Below, piece after piece: positions 17,806-28,256 of a stretch of 64,000 nucleotides of DNA (position 1 is its first letter; each line of letters opens with the position of its first letter). Source of the stretch: Shewanella sp. c952 (GTDB taxonomy: Bacteria > Pseudomonadota > Gammaproteobacteria > Enterobacterales > Shewanellaceae). Made by a program: the position numbers and the translations under genes. The notes below the pieces were generated by a model. That model saw only the letters and a list, made by a program, of their open reading frames with translations, searched no databases and was not told where the DNA came from. Location of the stretch: positions 1 through 64,000 of the forward strand of contig NZ_BPEW01000018.1 of the NCBI RefSeq assembly GCF_019654975.1. The letters are read 5' to 3'.

Positions 17806-19611
17806 ATGAATATTCTCTATAAATTAAAAGGCTACCTTAAAATGTTTAGTCGTCACTATCTGATTGCTTTTGTGGCATTACAGGTCGTTGCGTTGATTAA
17901 TTTGGTGCCTTCATGGCTGATAGGTCGAGTTGTTGACGGCATAAGTGAAAAGACACTCGACACGCAAATGATGGTTTTATATGTGGTTGGGATTATTGTT
18001 TCAGGCGTTGTTATGTACTGTCTACGTTTTGTATGGCAAAGCAAACTGTATGGCGCCTCAATTGCGATAACCCGTGTTATTCGTAGCGAATTATTTCAAA
18101 AGTTTCTGTTACTTTCCCCTGTATTTTATGCGAGCCGCAGCACGGGAGAACTGATGGCCCATGCAACGAATGACTTGAATGCAGTTGAAGAAACTATGGG
18201 CGTGGGGATCATGACCTTGGTAGATTCTTTTATCGCTGGCATTACAATCATCTTGGGAATGATCTTTATTGTCAGTGGTGAGCTAACAGCAGTCGCATTA
18301 ATGCCTTTTCCTCTTTTAGTACTCATGACTCGCCGTTATGGTATCAAGCTGCATAAGGCCTTCGGGAAGGCGCAGTCGGCATTTTCTGACTTAACTGAAG
18401 AGACGCGTGAAACGGTATCAGGGATCCGTGCGGTTCGCTCACACGGCATTGGCCAACGTCAACAAAAGCGCTTTGTAAAAGTCCTAGATGACACGGTAGA
18501 GGCAAACATTTCTGTGGCTAAAGTAGATGCGGCTTTTGCGCCTACGATCCAATTGGTTTATGGCTTATCGTTTGTTATTTCGCTGGTTTATGGAGCATGG
18601 CTGATTGAGCAAGGCAGTATCACAGTGGGTATATTCACCACATTCACACTTTACCTAGGGCAATTGCTTGGGCCTTTTATGCAGTTTGGGTGGCAGTTTA
18701 ATGTCTTCCAACGAGGCGACACCTCTTGGCGTCGTTTGGAGCGACTATTTTCTGAAAATACAGAGGTGGTCGAAGGGGATAAAACATTACCCAATGACGG
18801 CAATGCATGTATGTCTTTTGATATCCAGTCATTCACCTATAAACAGGCCAATCGTAAAGCCCTTGATAGGGTGACATTTGATTTGCCATCAGGCGGGTTA
18901 GTTGGCATTACCGGGCCAACGGGCAGCGGAAAAAGTACATTATTACATTTGGCCTTACGCCAGTTTAAGCTTGATAAGCCGTCGAGCATACTTCTGTCGG
19001 GTATACCAACCGATAGCCTGACGTTTGATTCCTTACGCAGCAAAATGGCATGGGTTCCACAAAAGCCACATCTATTTTCAGGCTCTATCGCAGAGAATAT
19101 TGCGCTAGCAAAACCCTGTGCGCAACAATCTGAAATTGAACATGTCGCTGAAATGGCTGGCATTCGAGCAGAGATTGTTGCTATGCCTGAAGGTTTTAAT
19201 ACTCTATTACGCGAGGGCGGGACAAATTTGTCGGGTGGTCAAAAGCAGCGATTAACACTTGCGAGAGCGCTATTATCTGGTGCTGATATCTTATTACTCG
19301 ATGACCCTTTTAGTGCGTTGGATATGAAAACCGAGGTGCTAGTACGGCAAAACCTTAAGATACATTACCCTCATAAAACGATACTGCTGGTGACACAGCG
19401 ATTAACCAACCTTATCGAAGCGGATCACATTTTGGTACTCAATGATGGACAAGTCGCTGAGCGTGGTTCACATCATGAATTGGTAAACATCCAAGGCTGG
19501 TATTCGCAAGTGTATCAGCGTCAAAGTCAACTGGGGCAGTCCATCAATGTTGCTGTTATTAAAGGCACTGTTGTTAAAAAGAATGGCATTAAGGTGGCAG
19601 GCGATGAGTAA
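17806..19611 (+). CDS. Half-ABC exporter, MdlA-like subunit
   Basis: A 601-aa type IV ABC exporter half: six-helix membrane domain (about residues 15-310) then a nucleotide-binding domain. Walker A is GPTGSGKST near residue 370, the signature LSGGQKQR near 476, and Walker B ILLLDDPFSALD near 496. The residue after the Walker B aspartate is Asp instead of the catalytic Glu, a feature of the degenerate-site subunit in heterodimeric exporters such as MdlAB and CydDC-type systems. Its stop overlaps the start of the second half-transporter gene by eight bases, so the two subunits are surely co-translated. The substrate is unknown. Confidence 0.9.
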   Translation: MNILYKLKGYLKMFSRHYLIAFVALQVVALINLVPSWLIGRVVDGISEKTLDTQMMVLYVVGIIVSGVVMYCLRFVWQSKLYGASIAITRVIRSELFQKFLLLSPVFYASRSTGELMAHATNDLNAVEETMGVGIMTLVDSFIAGITIILGMIFIVSGELTAVALMPFPLLVLMTRRYGIKLHKAFGKAQSAFSDLTEETRETVSGIRAVRSHGIGQRQQKRFVKVLDDTVEANISVAKVDAAFAPTIQLVYGLSFVISLVYGAWLIEQGSITVGIFTTFTLYLGQLLGPFMQFGWQFNVFQRGDTSWRRLERLFSENTEVVEGDKTLPNDGNACMSFDIQSFTYKQANRKALDRVTFDLPSGGLVGITGPTGSGKSTLLHLALRQFKLDKPSSILLSGIPTDSLTFDSLRSKMAWVPQKPHLFSGSIAENIALAKPCAQQSEIEHVAEMAGIRAEIVAMPEGFNTLLREGGTNLSGGQKQRLTLARALLSGADILLLDDPFSALDMKTEVLVRQNLKIHYPHKTILLVTQRLTNLIEADHILVLNDGQVAERGSHHELVNIQGWYSQVYQRQSQLGQSINVAVIKGTVVKKNGIKVAGDE

Positions 19612-21481
19612 CCGTCAAACAAGTGAAACTTCCCAGGGTAAAGATAAGTCAGAGCAGTCTCTGAAAGGCTATTCACTTTATCGTCGTTTATTGAGTTTTT
19701 CATTACCGCACAAGGCCCGCTTTGGCTTTGCTTTTTTAATGTTGGCGTTAGCTGTCAGTGCCGAAATGGCGATCCCTTGGATGGCAAAAATTATATTGGA
19801 TGAGGTGATTGTTCCTCAGCAATTCGAGTGGCAACAGTTGCTTACGTTGACTAGCCTTGTGATGTTATTTTATGTGCTGGCCGCTGTGTTCGGCTATTTA
19901 CAAGCGATAGCTTTTAAACACAGCGCGCTGCTGGTAGTAAAAGATGTACGAGAACAATTGTTCACACATGTATTGCAATTCCCGATCGCCGCATTCGACA
20001 AACTGTCAACCGGCAAACTGGTTTCATATATTACCAACGACACCGAATCACTTCGTAATATGTATGTCTCGACGCTACCTACGGTGATACAAGGGGCTTT
20101 GCGCATAACAGCGATATTCATTGCCATAGCTTTACTAGATTGGCGTTTGATGTTGCTCACTCTCGTACTTATCCCTGTTTTGTTGATCACGATGAATCTA
20201 TATCGAAAGATCTCAACGGGCGTGTTTGACGGTATTCGTATTCAGGTTAGTCACATAAACGGGCAACTCAACGAATCACTCCAAGGTATGGCATTAATTC
20301 AGGCATTCCGTCAGGAAAAGTCGTTCCAAGCGAAGTTTGAGAAAGACAACCAGAGCTGGTTTAGCTTCCGTACCCAGTCAGTCAAGATAGATAGCCTTAT
20401 GCTGCTGCCTTTGACCCGTTTGATCGCCACTTTAACAGCAGCAGGCATTGTCGCTTGGTTTGCCGGTGCTTCAGTGTCGACAGTGGTCGAGATCGGTACT
20501 TTATATGCCTTCTTGAACTACATTGAGCGTTTCTTTGACCCGTTTCGACAGCTATCAATGGAGTTGCACAAGTTGCAAGTGGCAACGGTATCCTCAAAAC
20601 GTGTTTTTGAACTACTCGATGATCATGCTGACATTCATCATCAACCTATGCCGGAAGTTAAGTTCGACCAGGCGTACGACATTGAGTTCCGTAATGTCAG
20701 CATGGAATATGAAGCGGGTAAACCGGTACTTAAAGATGTCAGTTTTACAGCTAAAAGTGGCGAGTTTACTGCAATTGTTGGACACACAGGCAGCGGTAAA
20801 AGTTCGGTCATCAACTTGTTGATGCGCTTTTATCAACAGCAGCACGGTGACATCCTTATTGGTGGGCAACCAATTGATGAACTTCCTGAAGCACAGTTGC
20901 GTAAGTTGTTTGGCTTGGTGTCGCAGGACCCAACCATCTTTAGTGGCTCAATTGTCGATAACATCAATTTATCTCCTGATAGCTCAGGCACTGATGAAGA
21001 AGCGTTGACAGGTAACCGCGATAAAGCCATACAAGCGGCTGTGATGGTAAAGGCTGACCACTTCATCCATCGCTTACCCGAAGGCTTTGAACATTCCCCA
21101 AGTAACAGCGGCGGTACGCTGTCTGTCGGTGAGCGACAGTTACTCGCATTGGCGAGGGCGATATCCCACGATCCGAAAATATACCTGCTGGATGAAGCTA
21201 CAGCCAATATCGACAGCGAATCGGAAGAGACAGTTAAACAGGCATTAGAAAATATACAAGGTGACAGAAGCGTTATTACTGTAGCTCACCGTTTATCGAC
21301 AATTCAAAGCGCCGATAAAATCTTGGTTCTGAATAGTGGCAAGCTGGTACAAAGTGGTACGCATCAAGCGCTAATAGCACAAGATGGCGATTACCGAGAT
21401 TTATACCTTGCGCAGCAAGCGCAAGAAGAAAATGAACATAAAAACAGCTCATTAGGCTTGACCGCTGTGAGCGTTACGTAA
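19604..21481 (+). CDS. Half-ABC exporter, MdlB-like subunit
   Basis: Read from the ATG at 19604, which overlaps the upstream stop, it has 625 aa; the frame open to 19547 would duplicate coding of the first gene and lacks a ribosome site. It has a six-helix membrane domain (about residues 40-330) and a nucleotide-binding domain with Walker A GHTGSGKSS near 393, signature LSVGERQL near 506 and Walker B IYLLDEATANID near 526. Here the catalytic Glu is present, so this subunit supplies the competent catalytic carboxylate and the partner the degenerate one. It precedes a glutathione synthetase-like gene by 27 bp, pointing to a thiol or peptide substrate (inference). Confidence 0.9.
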   Translation: MSNRQTSETSQGKDKSEQSLKGYSLYRRLLSFSLPHKARFGFAFLMLALAVSAEMAIPWMAKIILDEVIVPQQFEWQQLLTLTSLVMLFYVLAAVFGYLQAIAFKHSALLVVKDVREQLFTHVLQFPIAAFDKLSTGKLVSYITNDTESLRNMYVSTLPTVIQGALRITAIFIAIALLDWRLMLLTLVLIPVLLITMNLYRKISTGVFDGIRIQVSHINGQLNESLQGMALIQAFRQEKSFQAKFEKDNQSWFSFRTQSVKIDSLMLLPLTRLIATLTAAGIVAWFAGASVSTVVEIGTLYAFLNYIERFFDPFRQLSMELHKLQVATVSSKRVFELLDDHADIHHQPMPEVKFDQAYDIEFRNVSMEYEAGKPVLKDVSFTAKSGEFTAIVGHTGSGKSSVINLLMRFYQQQHGDILIGGQPIDELPEAQLRKLFGLVSQDPTIFSGSIVDNINLSPDSSGTDEEALTGNRDKAIQAAVMVKADHFIHRLPEGFEHSPSNSGGTLSVGERQLLALARAISHDPKIYLLDEATANIDSESEETVKQALENIQGDRSVITVAHRLSTIQSADKILVLNSGKLVQSGTHQALIAQDGDYRDLYLAQQAQEENEHKNSSLGLTAVSVT

Positions 21482-21508
21482 CTCATAAATGAGTAAGAGC
21501 CATACATT

Positions 21509-23005
21509 ATGAATAAAAACACGATTATTAACGACAGCAAACAATTTGTCTCTCAACACGTTATTGACGATATCCTTGAGTGGGAAATCATGCATGGGGT
21601 GGCATTTCGTCAGGCCGATAATACTGCCAGACATGTGCCATTTAGCATCGCGCCGATGACGATGGAGCGTTCGGTATACCAACATCTACAATCAGTGACA
21701 CCACTAATAGCGAAGTTGGTCAGTAACGTGTCTGAAGACCATGACTTCTTGCAAGAATCGCTGAGTGACATGGCAAAAGCGGATCCGTTTTTTGGCCGCT
21801 TGATGGAGTTACATCAACTGGCACACGGTGATGCGACTCAGCGTCATCAACCTGCTCGTCAGCCATTACTGTTGATGCGAACTGATTTTATGGATGATCG
21901 ACAGTACGGAGCCAAAGTTATTGAGTTTAATGGTATTGCTGCTGGCATGGGGCCGTTTGGTCAGCGCGCTACTGAACTGCATCGCTATGTACAAAACCAA
22001 TGGCACAATGTTTACCAGCATTGGCTAGAAGATGCTACGGCAATATCTGCTGACAATCAGGGCATGGAACAACTGGCCCTTGGCATTGCGACAGCGGCTA
22101 GAAAAGTGAGGGCGCACTTTGTCGACCTAGGAGAACAAACAGGTGAGCAAAAGCCGACTTTTTTAATGGTAGTGCAAAAAGGTGAAGACAATGTTTACGA
22201 TCAACACCTATTAGAAGTGGCATTGCAGCAGCTAGGGGTTCGGACGGTAAGACGTACTTTTGAGCAGTTGAGTACACTGCTTTCAAGCGGTGATAATCAG
22301 CGCTTAATCCTTGAAGAATTTGGAGAAATTGATACGGTTTACTTACGTGCTGGGTATCAATATTCAGATTACTGGGCGCCAGAATTAAACGAAGAAATTT
22401 GTTGTCAAACATTAAGCCAAACGCGTTTATTTATTGAGAAACATTTTGTCGCAATGAATGCAACTATCAGCCAGCAGCTAGCAACCAGCAAATCCATGCA
22501 GATGCTATTGACTATGATGCCCACACAAGAGTATGCCCGTTGGGGGATCACCCTAGAAGAAGCTCAATTAATCAAGAGTGTTTTGGCAGAAATGAAGCCT
22601 ATTTCGTTAGAAACAATAAAATGGTTTAATTCCGATGCTGATAAGCAAGAGTGGGTACTCAAGAATCAAGGGGAAGGTGGTGGCCATTGTGTCTTTGGCG
22701 ACAATATCAGTGACACTCTTGCAAAACTGAAACCTGAAGAGTACGACGCATGGGCACTGATGCAGCGTTTGTATCCTCATGAGCGAGATACGCCGACTAT
22801 TGCTGTGCGGGATGGCAAGCAGACGCTGGTGGACGATCTTGTCAGCGAAGTCGGCTTGTTTACTGCTCATTATCAAGGGGAGCCAGTCACTAATTTTGAC
22901 GGTTATGCTGGCTACTTGATACGCAGTAAACCCGCCAGTGAAAACGAGGGAGGTATTCATAGTGGTCAAGGCATATTGGATTCACTGGTGCTTATTGATG
23001 GATAA
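21509..23005 (+). CDS. Eukaryotic-type glutathione synthetase homologue (ATP-grasp)
   Basis: A 498-aa protein that matches the eukaryotic glutathione synthetase family rather than bacterial GshB (about 315 aa). Supporting blocks, compared from memory with human and yeast enzymes, are HVPFSIAPMTMERSVY (about 45-60), VIEFNGIAAG near 138-147 (VEFNTI in the family), a VYLRAGY strand near 278, the glycine-rich ATP loop VLKNQGEGGG near 384-393 (VLKPQREGGG in the family) and the C-terminal GYLIRSKPASENEGG near 468-482, where the Arg equivalent binds the substrate carboxylate. It would join an amino acid to a gamma-glutamyl dipeptide. The P-to-N and R-to-G changes in the glycine loop may alter the substrate. 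It is the third gene of the ABC exporter operon. Confidence 0.8.
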   Translation: MNKNTIINDSKQFVSQHVIDDILEWEIMHGVAFRQADNTARHVPFSIAPMTMERSVYQHLQSVTPLIAKLVSNVSEDHDFLQESLSDMAKADPFFGRLMELHQLAHGDATQRHQPARQPLLLMRTDFMDDRQYGAKVIEFNGIAAGMGPFGQRATELHRYVQNQWHNVYQHWLEDATAISADNQGMEQLALGIATAARKVRAHFVDLGEQTGEQKPTFLMVVQKGEDNVYDQHLLEVALQQLGVRTVRRTFEQLSTLLSSGDNQRLILEEFGEIDTVYLRAGYQYSDYWAPELNEEICCQTLSQTRLFIEKHFVAMNATISQQLATSKSMQMLLTMMPTQEYARWGITLEEAQLIKSVLAEMKPISLETIKWFNSDADKQEWVLKNQGEGGGHCVFGDNISDTLAKLKPEEYDAWALMQRLYPHERDTPTIAVRDGKQTLVDDLVSEVGLFTAHYQGEPVTNFDGYAGYLIRSKPASENEGGIHSGQGILDSLVLIDG

Positions 23006-23410
23006 TTGTTTATGACGATATGATTTTAATCCTGAAGGTATACTCTGCGAGATCTTGCATTCATTTATTCCCAATGTGTATAAAATTGACTTGGCGTAAC
23101 CTAAGGTTGCGTCATTTGATAATACTGGGGCGGGAATATCGACAGTTATTGGCTACTACACTGATAAGGTTGCTGCCGACTCGGCTCTTTAACCATCAAG
23201 CTTTCACAGGGATATATGCTCGATGCTTGTCGAGCGGAGCATTCTTATCTAACTTGTTTTGTCCATTAGTGTGCTAGCGCTCAGCGAATGAGCACATTGA
23301 TGATCTCTCATCGAATGCTACAGCTAACTTATTGCGATAATTTTTACATTCAGCGCATTTACTTCTATGTTAACAATGTCGTGATGCCAATTATTGAATA
23401 AGGAAATTGT
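23006..23410. other. Non-coding gap before antiporter gene
   Basis: 405 bases with no convincing gene; the longest frame here (85 codons, 23020-23277) has no ribosome site and no recognisable composition. AAGGAAA five bases before 23411 marks the next start. No terminator with a T run is seen after the synthetase. Confidence 0.5.
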
Positions 23411-25228
23411 ATGCTGGAGCAGATCACCGCAATGCTTGCTTTGTTGGGGGTTCTATCGCTGTTTTGTCAATGGCTTGGCTGGCGACTCAGGCTTCCCGCC
23501 ATTTTACCTTTATTACTCTGTGGATTGCTGCTTGGCCCTGCTCTGGATTTTTTAGACCCAGATGCTATTTTTGGCGATCTGCTGTTTCCGATTATCTCGT
23601 TAGGTGTGGCGGTGATTCTGTTTGAAGGCGCGCTGACGTTAAACTTCAAAGAGATCAGTGAACACGGCGGCATGGTAACGCGTTTAGTCACTTTAGGCAC
23701 GGCTATCACATGGGCGTGCATCAGTGTGGCGACGCATTATCTGCTGGGGTTTGATTGGCTGATGGCTATCCTGTTTGGCGCGTTAGTGGTGGTGACTGGG
23801 CCAACGGTTATCGTACCTATGCTGCGCAGTGTTCGGCCTAAAACAGAGCTTGCGAGTATTTTGCGCTGGGAAGGTATTGTTATTGATCCCATCGGTGCCA
23901 TCCTTGCGGTGTTGGTGTTTGAATACATAGTTGTCGCTGCCGATCCAACAACTCACGTACTGCATGCATTAGCGACCATGCTCATTGTTGGTTTAGGTTT
24001 CGGTGCATTAAGCGGCTATCTGGTCGGGCTTATTTTACGAAAAAACCTGTTACCCCATTATTTACGCAATACTGCGGTACTGACCTTAATGCTCGCGGTG
24101 TTTGTCGGTTCTAACATGTTGCAGGAAGAAGCTGGCCTGTTGTCTGTGACGGTGATGGGAATTTGGCTGGCGAATATGAAAGGGGTTGAGATCAGCGATA
24201 TTCTTGAATTTAAAGAAACGCTAACAGTACTTTTAATCTCAGCGCTGTTTATCCTGCTAGCGGCTAGGCTTAATGCAGACGCGCTATTAAGTCTAGGTTG
24301 GCAGGGCTTGGCGCTGTTAGCTGTGGTGATGCTGGTAGCAAGGCCGCTGAGCATTTGGTGTTGCGGTATAGGTACCTCTCTGTCGAGTGGCGATAAATGG
24401 TTTTTAAGTTGGGTTGCTCCCCGCGGTATTGTTGCGGCAGCTATCTCTTCGTTGTTCGCGATTAAACTTGAAAACGCGGGTGTTGCGGGCGCTGAGCTTA
24501 TAGTGCCTTTGGTGTTTTTAATTATTATTGGCACTGTGGTGATCCAGAGCTTAACGGCCGGGCGTTGGGCTAAAATGTTAGGAGTGACCGCAGGCTCTTC
24601 TCAAGGCTTACTCATTTTTGGTGCATCGCAGTTTTCACGAGCGCTGGCAAAAACCTTAGTCTCAAAAGGGGTGACAGTGCTGCTTGCTGACAATAACTGG
24701 GACAATATCCGTTTGGCAAGAATGGATAATATTCCTGTCTATTTTGGTAACCCAGCCTCGGAGCATGCTGAGAATCATATGGATATGAGCGGGATAGGGC
24801 GAGTGTTAATCATGTCGCCTTATAGGCAGTTTAATCCATTAGTGAGTTTTTACTTTCAAGACGTATTTGGTGGCGAGAAGGTTTATGGGCTTAATAATGG
24901 TGATAGCAGTAATGGCAGTGCTAGGCATCAGTTATCGGAGTCATACCTAAAGCGTTTATGCCTATTTGGTGATGCGGTGTCATACTCAAAGTTAGCCAGT
25001 TTGATGGCTAAAGGCGCCACAATAAAAAGTACTAACCTCACTGAGAACTTTGATTATTCAATGTTCATGCAGCAGTACGGTCAAACCGCTATTCCTTTAA
25101 TTTATTTGCAAGAGGGTAAAGTTAAAGTCATTAGTGCGGCAGATACAGCATTGAGTCATGGTGTAGAGTTGATAAGTTTAATACCAGCTGATACCACCGT
25201 TATTGAATTGAGTGCCAAAGAGGCTTAA
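23411..25228 (+). CDS. CPA1-type cation:proton antiporter with Rossmann tail
   Basis: A 605-aa inner-membrane protein of the CPA1/NhaP-like group. About twelve helices fill residues 5-380. Helix-break motifs include LFEGALTLNF near residue 73 and GPTVIVPMLRSVRPK near 122, followed by WEGIVIDPIGAI, which carries the conserved Asp of the ion site. The C-terminal part has a TrkA-N-like nucleotide-binding fold (GLLIFGASQFSRALAKTLV, about 396-414, ending in LLADNN), then a small regulatory tail. It exchanges Na+ or K+ for H+. The ribosome site AAGGAAA is strong. It is followed by a shared terminator. A link with the thiol genes upstream is not shown by the sequence. Confidence 0.85.
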   Translation: MLEQITAMLALLGVLSLFCQWLGWRLRLPAILPLLLCGLLLGPALDFLDPDAIFGDLLFPIISLGVAVILFEGALTLNFKEISEHGGMVTRLVTLGTAITWACISVATHYLLGFDWLMAILFGALVVVTGPTVIVPMLRSVRPKTELASILRWEGIVIDPIGAILAVLVFEYIVVAADPTTHVLHALATMLIVGLGFGALSGYLVGLILRKNLLPHYLRNTAVLTLMLAVFVGSNMLQEEAGLLSVTVMGIWLANMKGVEISDILEFKETLTVLLISALFILLAARLNADALLSLGWQGLALLAVVMLVARPLSIWCCGIGTSLSSGDKWFLSWVAPRGIVAAAISSLFAIKLENAGVAGAELIVPLVFLIIIGTVVIQSLTAGRWAKMLGVTAGSSQGLLIFGASQFSRALAKTLVSKGVTVLLADNNWDNIRLARMDNIPVYFGNPASEHAENHMDMSGIGRVLIMSPYRQFNPLVSFYFQDVFGGEKVYGLNNGDSSNGSARHQLSESYLKRLCLFGDAVSYSKLASLMAKGATIKSTNLTENFDYSMFMQQYGQTAIPLIYLQEGKVKVISAADTALSHGVELISLIPADTTVIELSAKEA

Positions 25229-25260
25229 TGCCATTGTTATAGTACTAATCAGAACCATTA

Positions 25261-25293
25261 AAAAAGCCAGTCGAGATTAACGACTGGCTTTTT
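25261..25293. terminator. Bidirectional terminator between antiporter and fadE
   Basis: AAAAAGCCAGTCG and CGACTGGCTTTTT form a perfect 13-bp arm with a short loop, flanked by A and T runs, between two convergent genes. Confidence 0.93.
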
Positions 25294-25321
25294 GGTGTGA
25301 GCTTAGTTTTACAGGTTTTTG

Positions 25322-27769
25322 CTATGCAGCTTGTTCCTGCTTAGCAAACTCAAGCACGCGGGCTTTTAACTCTTCAGGGTCAAAGTCATCAACATTGATA
25401 GACTTCATACGACCGATTTCAGCACGCTCTAATAGCGCCACTTCATCTTCGCTCAAAACACCTAAAGCTTTACCTTCAGCAGCTATCTTATCTAACCACA
25501 TAAACGGTAGACGCTTACCTGCAGCTTTACAGACTTTGTCGTAGATAGGCTCTGACGCCAAGATATCCTTAAAGGTTTGCTCTTGAATACCCACTGGGTT
25601 GTGCTCGCTTGGTGTCCAGAACTGGCCTTTACCCATACGCTCTCGGCTGGCACAAGGAGTTTGCATTATCTTAGCAACCTTATGGTCTAGTACGTCTGTA
25701 GGACGTTTTAATGGACGACCAAATGGGAAGATAATGGCACGCAGTGGTAGACCAAGCCCCATAGGGAAGTTGTCTAGTAGATCATCGAGTGATGTTTGTA
25801 GCTTGTGCAGTGAATCTTCAACGGCCCACTGTACTAAAGGTAGATCTTCAGATTGACGACCTTCATCTTCATAGCGCTTCAATGTGGCAGAGGCAAGGTA
25901 CAACTGACTGAGCAAGTCACCTAAACGAGCTGAGATGCGCTCTTTACGTTTAAGGTTGCCACCGAGTGTCGCCATTGCAAGATCTGATAGTAATGCCAAG
26001 TTTGCGCTGAAGCGGTTCATTTGCTGGTAGTAACGCTTCGTTTTATCTGAATAAGGCGCGTTAGAGAAGCGGCTTGAGGTAAGACCTAACCAGAAGCTGC
26101 GGACTAAATTACTGGTGGTAAACCCGATATGGCCAAAGATAGCGGCGTCAAAATCACGCAGACCTTTGCTTGCGTCAGTATCAAACGCTGATTCCATTTC
26201 TGCCAGTACATACGGATGACAGCGAATTGCGCCTTGACCATAAATAATCATAGAACGGGTAAGAATGTTTGCACCTTCAACCGTAATGGCAATAGGCGCT
26301 GCTTGGTAGCCACGACCGAGGTAGTTTCCAGGGCCTAAACAGACACCTTTACCACCGTGAATGTCCATTGCATCAATAACACAACCTTGCATTCTGTCGG
26401 TAAGGTGGTATTTAACAATCGCTGAGATAACAGAAGGTTTCTCGCCTAAGTCGATACCGGTGGTTGTTAACGTTGTCACTGCATCCATCAGGTAAGCATT
26501 ACCACCGATGCGCGCCATAGGTTCTTCAATCCCTTCAAGTTTGCCGATAGGCAGTTTGAATTGACGACGAATGCGAGCGTATGCACCTGTGGCTAATGCT
26601 GCAGTTTTTATTCCACCCGCAGAGTTAGAAGGCAGGGTAATACCACGGCCAACAGATAGACATTCAACCAACATTCTCCAACCTTGGCCTGCCATCTCTG
26701 GGCCACCAATGATAAAGCTAAGTGGTACGAAGACTTCATTACCGCGGGTTGGACCATTTTGGAACATGCAGTTTAGTGGGAAATGTCTGCGGCCTGTTTC
26801 AACCCCTTCAATATCAGTAGGGATCAGTGCACAGGTGATGCCTAGCTCTTCTTGCTTACCCAGTAACTGATCTGGATCGCGAAGTTTAAAGGCAAGACCG
26901 AGTACGGTCGCGACTGGCGCAAGAGTAATATAGCGTTTGTTCCAAGTCAGTTTCATACCTAGCACTTCTTCACCTTCCCACTGGCCTTTACAAACGATGC
27001 CGAAATCTGGGATTGCGCCTGCATCACTACCAGCTTCTGGGCTAGTCAGTGCAAAACAGGGAACTTCTAAGCCTTTTGCAAGACGCGGTAGGTAGTGATC
27101 TTGCTGAGCAGTAGTACCGTAATGCTGCAGTAATTCGCCGGGACCGAGCGAATTAGGTACACCTACGGTAGAGGCAAGTTCACTGCTTAAACCTGCAAGC
27201 TTTTGTAAGACTCGCGATTGAGCGTAAGCTGAATACTCTAAACCGCCATATTTCTTTTTGATAATCATGGCAAAGAAACCATGATCTTTTAAATACTGCC
27301 AGATCTCTTCAGGTAGATCGGCTATCTCATGGGATACTTGATGCTGATTAAGCATCTTACAGACCTCTTCAACTGGGCCGTCTAAAAAGGCTTGCTCTTC
27401 AGCACTTAGCGTGGCTTTTGGGTAGTTGTGAAGTTTGCTCCAATCAGGTTTCCCTGCAAATAAGTCGGCTTCCCACCAGGTGGTACCTGCTTCAATCGCT
27501 TCTTTTTCTGTGGTCGACATTTCTGGCATAATCCCGCGGTACATTTTTAGTAGCGGACGGGTAATGACATTTTGTCTGAAAGAGCTGAGGTTAAGCGGTA
27601 GGGCGATAACAAGAAACGCAACCCATAATAGCGGGCTGATAACTGCAGTACCTGTGCCGATAGCCATCACGATGGCAGCACCTAAGGTCGCAGTGAGTAG
27701 GGAGACTCTTAAATAGGCAAAAGCGCCTATGGTAAAAATCATCGCCAAGATCCAAAGTAGGGTAGTCAC
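25322..27769 (-). CDS. fadE: Acyl-CoA dehydrogenase FadE
   Basis: An 815-aa protein, the size of E. coli FadE (814 aa), which carries out the first oxidation step of fatty acid beta-oxidation. Two hydrophobic helices (residues 3-55) anchor the N terminus. The acyl-CoA dehydrogenase core starts near residue 90 ([14 protein letters not shown]), with FAD/substrate blocks [14 protein letters not shown] near 243 and [22 protein letters not shown] near 473-494 in part. The start codon is GTG, with AGGAGAA at the right distance upstream. A FadR-like operator lies about 80 bp upstream, which fits fatty-acid-dependent control. It is transcribed alone. Confidence 0.96.
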   Translation of the reverse strand: MTTLLWILAMIFTIGAFAYLRVSLLTATLGAAIVMAIGTGTAVISPLLWVAFLVIALPLNLSSFRQNVITRPLLKMYRGIMPEMSTTEKEAIEAGTTWWEADLFAGKPDWSKLHNYPKATLSAEEQAFLDGPVEEVCKMLNQHQVSHEIADLPEEIWQYLKDHGFFAMIIKKKYGGLEYSAYAQSRVLQKLAGLSSELASTVGVPNSLGPGELLQHYGTTAQQDHYLPRLAKGLEVPCFALTSPEAGSDAGAIPDFGIVCKGQWEGEEVLGMKLTWNKRYITLAPVATVLGLAFKLRDPDQLLGKQEELGITCALIPTDIEGVETGRRHFPLNCMFQNGPTRGNEVFVPLSFIIGGPEMAGQGWRMLVECLSVGRGITLPSNSAGGIKTAALATGAYARIRRQFKLPIGKLEGIEEPMARIGGNAYLMDAVTTLTTTGIDLGEKPSVISAIVKYHLTDRMQGCVIDAMDIHGGKGVCLGPGNYLGRGYQAAPIAITVEGANILTRSMIIYGQGAIRCHPYVLAEMESAFDTDASKGLRDFDAAIFGHIGFTTSNLVRSFWLGLTSSRFSNAPYSDKTKRYYQQMNRFSANLALLSDLAMATLGGNLKRKERISARLGDLLSQLYLASATLKRYEDEGRQSEDLPLVQWAVEDSLHKLQTSLDDLLDNFPMGLGLPLRAIIFPFGRPLKRPTDVLDHKVAKIMQTPCASRERMGKGQFWTPSEHNPVGIQEQTFKDILASEPIYDKVCKAAGKRLPFMWLDKIAAEGKALGVLSEDEVALLERAEIGRMKSINVDDFDPEELKARVLEFAKQEQAA

Positions 27770-27845
27770 TGTAATTCTCCTTTTAGTTGTGACTTATCAC
27801 TTTCAGCGAGTCACTTATTTGCGGGTCTACTTCACAATTATAGCG

Positions 27846-27860
27846 TGTGGTCAGACCTGT
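27846..27860. promoter_or_regulatory. FadR-type operator upstream of fadE
   Basis: TGTGGTCAGACCTGT at 27846-27860 has the palindromic core TGGTCNGACC known for gammaproteobacterial FadR sites. It is 77-91 bp upstream of the fadE GTG. FadR represses fad genes until long-chain acyl-CoA binds. The match is by eye; no binding data. Confidence 0.65.
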
Positions 27861-27993
27861 GTCTCATAAAATCTAAACCCAAGTCAGTTTTAATACAAGC
27901 CTTTTTCAAACAAATGTTTAAATTATTTGTGTTAAGGGAGCATTCCACTATGCGCAGCAACTGGTTAGAATGGGTTAATAGAGTTGTAGCTTA

Positions 27994-28256
27994 TACCAAT
28001 CAGTATAAGACGTTGATCTACTCAGAGTGTTTTTGGCGAACTAATTCAAGGCGGGTAAATGACACAATGGTTATTCCCTTATGAGTTTATTCAACGCAGA
28101 AGTAGGAAGCCAAAAACACTCCTAACAGGCGAGTTTTAGAGGCTTTGATGCTGTGTTAATGAACTTGAATGTAGAATAACTATGTTCTTCATTCATTGCC
28201 TTACCTCAAAGTCGCTAAACTCTTGCTGAGCGATCAAATCTTTATACTGATTGGTA
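27994..28256. mobile_element. Miniature inverted-repeat element (ATACCAATCAGTATAA ends)
   Basis: A 263-bp non-coding element. Left end TACCAATCAGTATAA at 27994-28008, right end its exact complement at 28242-28256. TTA is found on both sides (27991-27993 and 28257-28259), as a target duplication would give. An internal inverted pair GAGTGTTTTTGGC and GCCAAAAACACTC is also present. Size, ends and an internal AAGGGAATAACCAT-like block resemble the elements at 36963 and 58261. No transposase is encoded, so movement would need an enzyme from elsewhere. Confidence 0.8.

Noticed and set aside
23020..23277. 85-codon frame after the glutathione synthetase-like gene
   Set aside because: No ribosome site, unusual residue mix and no recognised motif; treated as non-coding.
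27845..28084. 79-codon frame upstream of the amidotransferase
   Set aside because: It starts within the FadR-type operator and runs into the miniature element, so it is chance.
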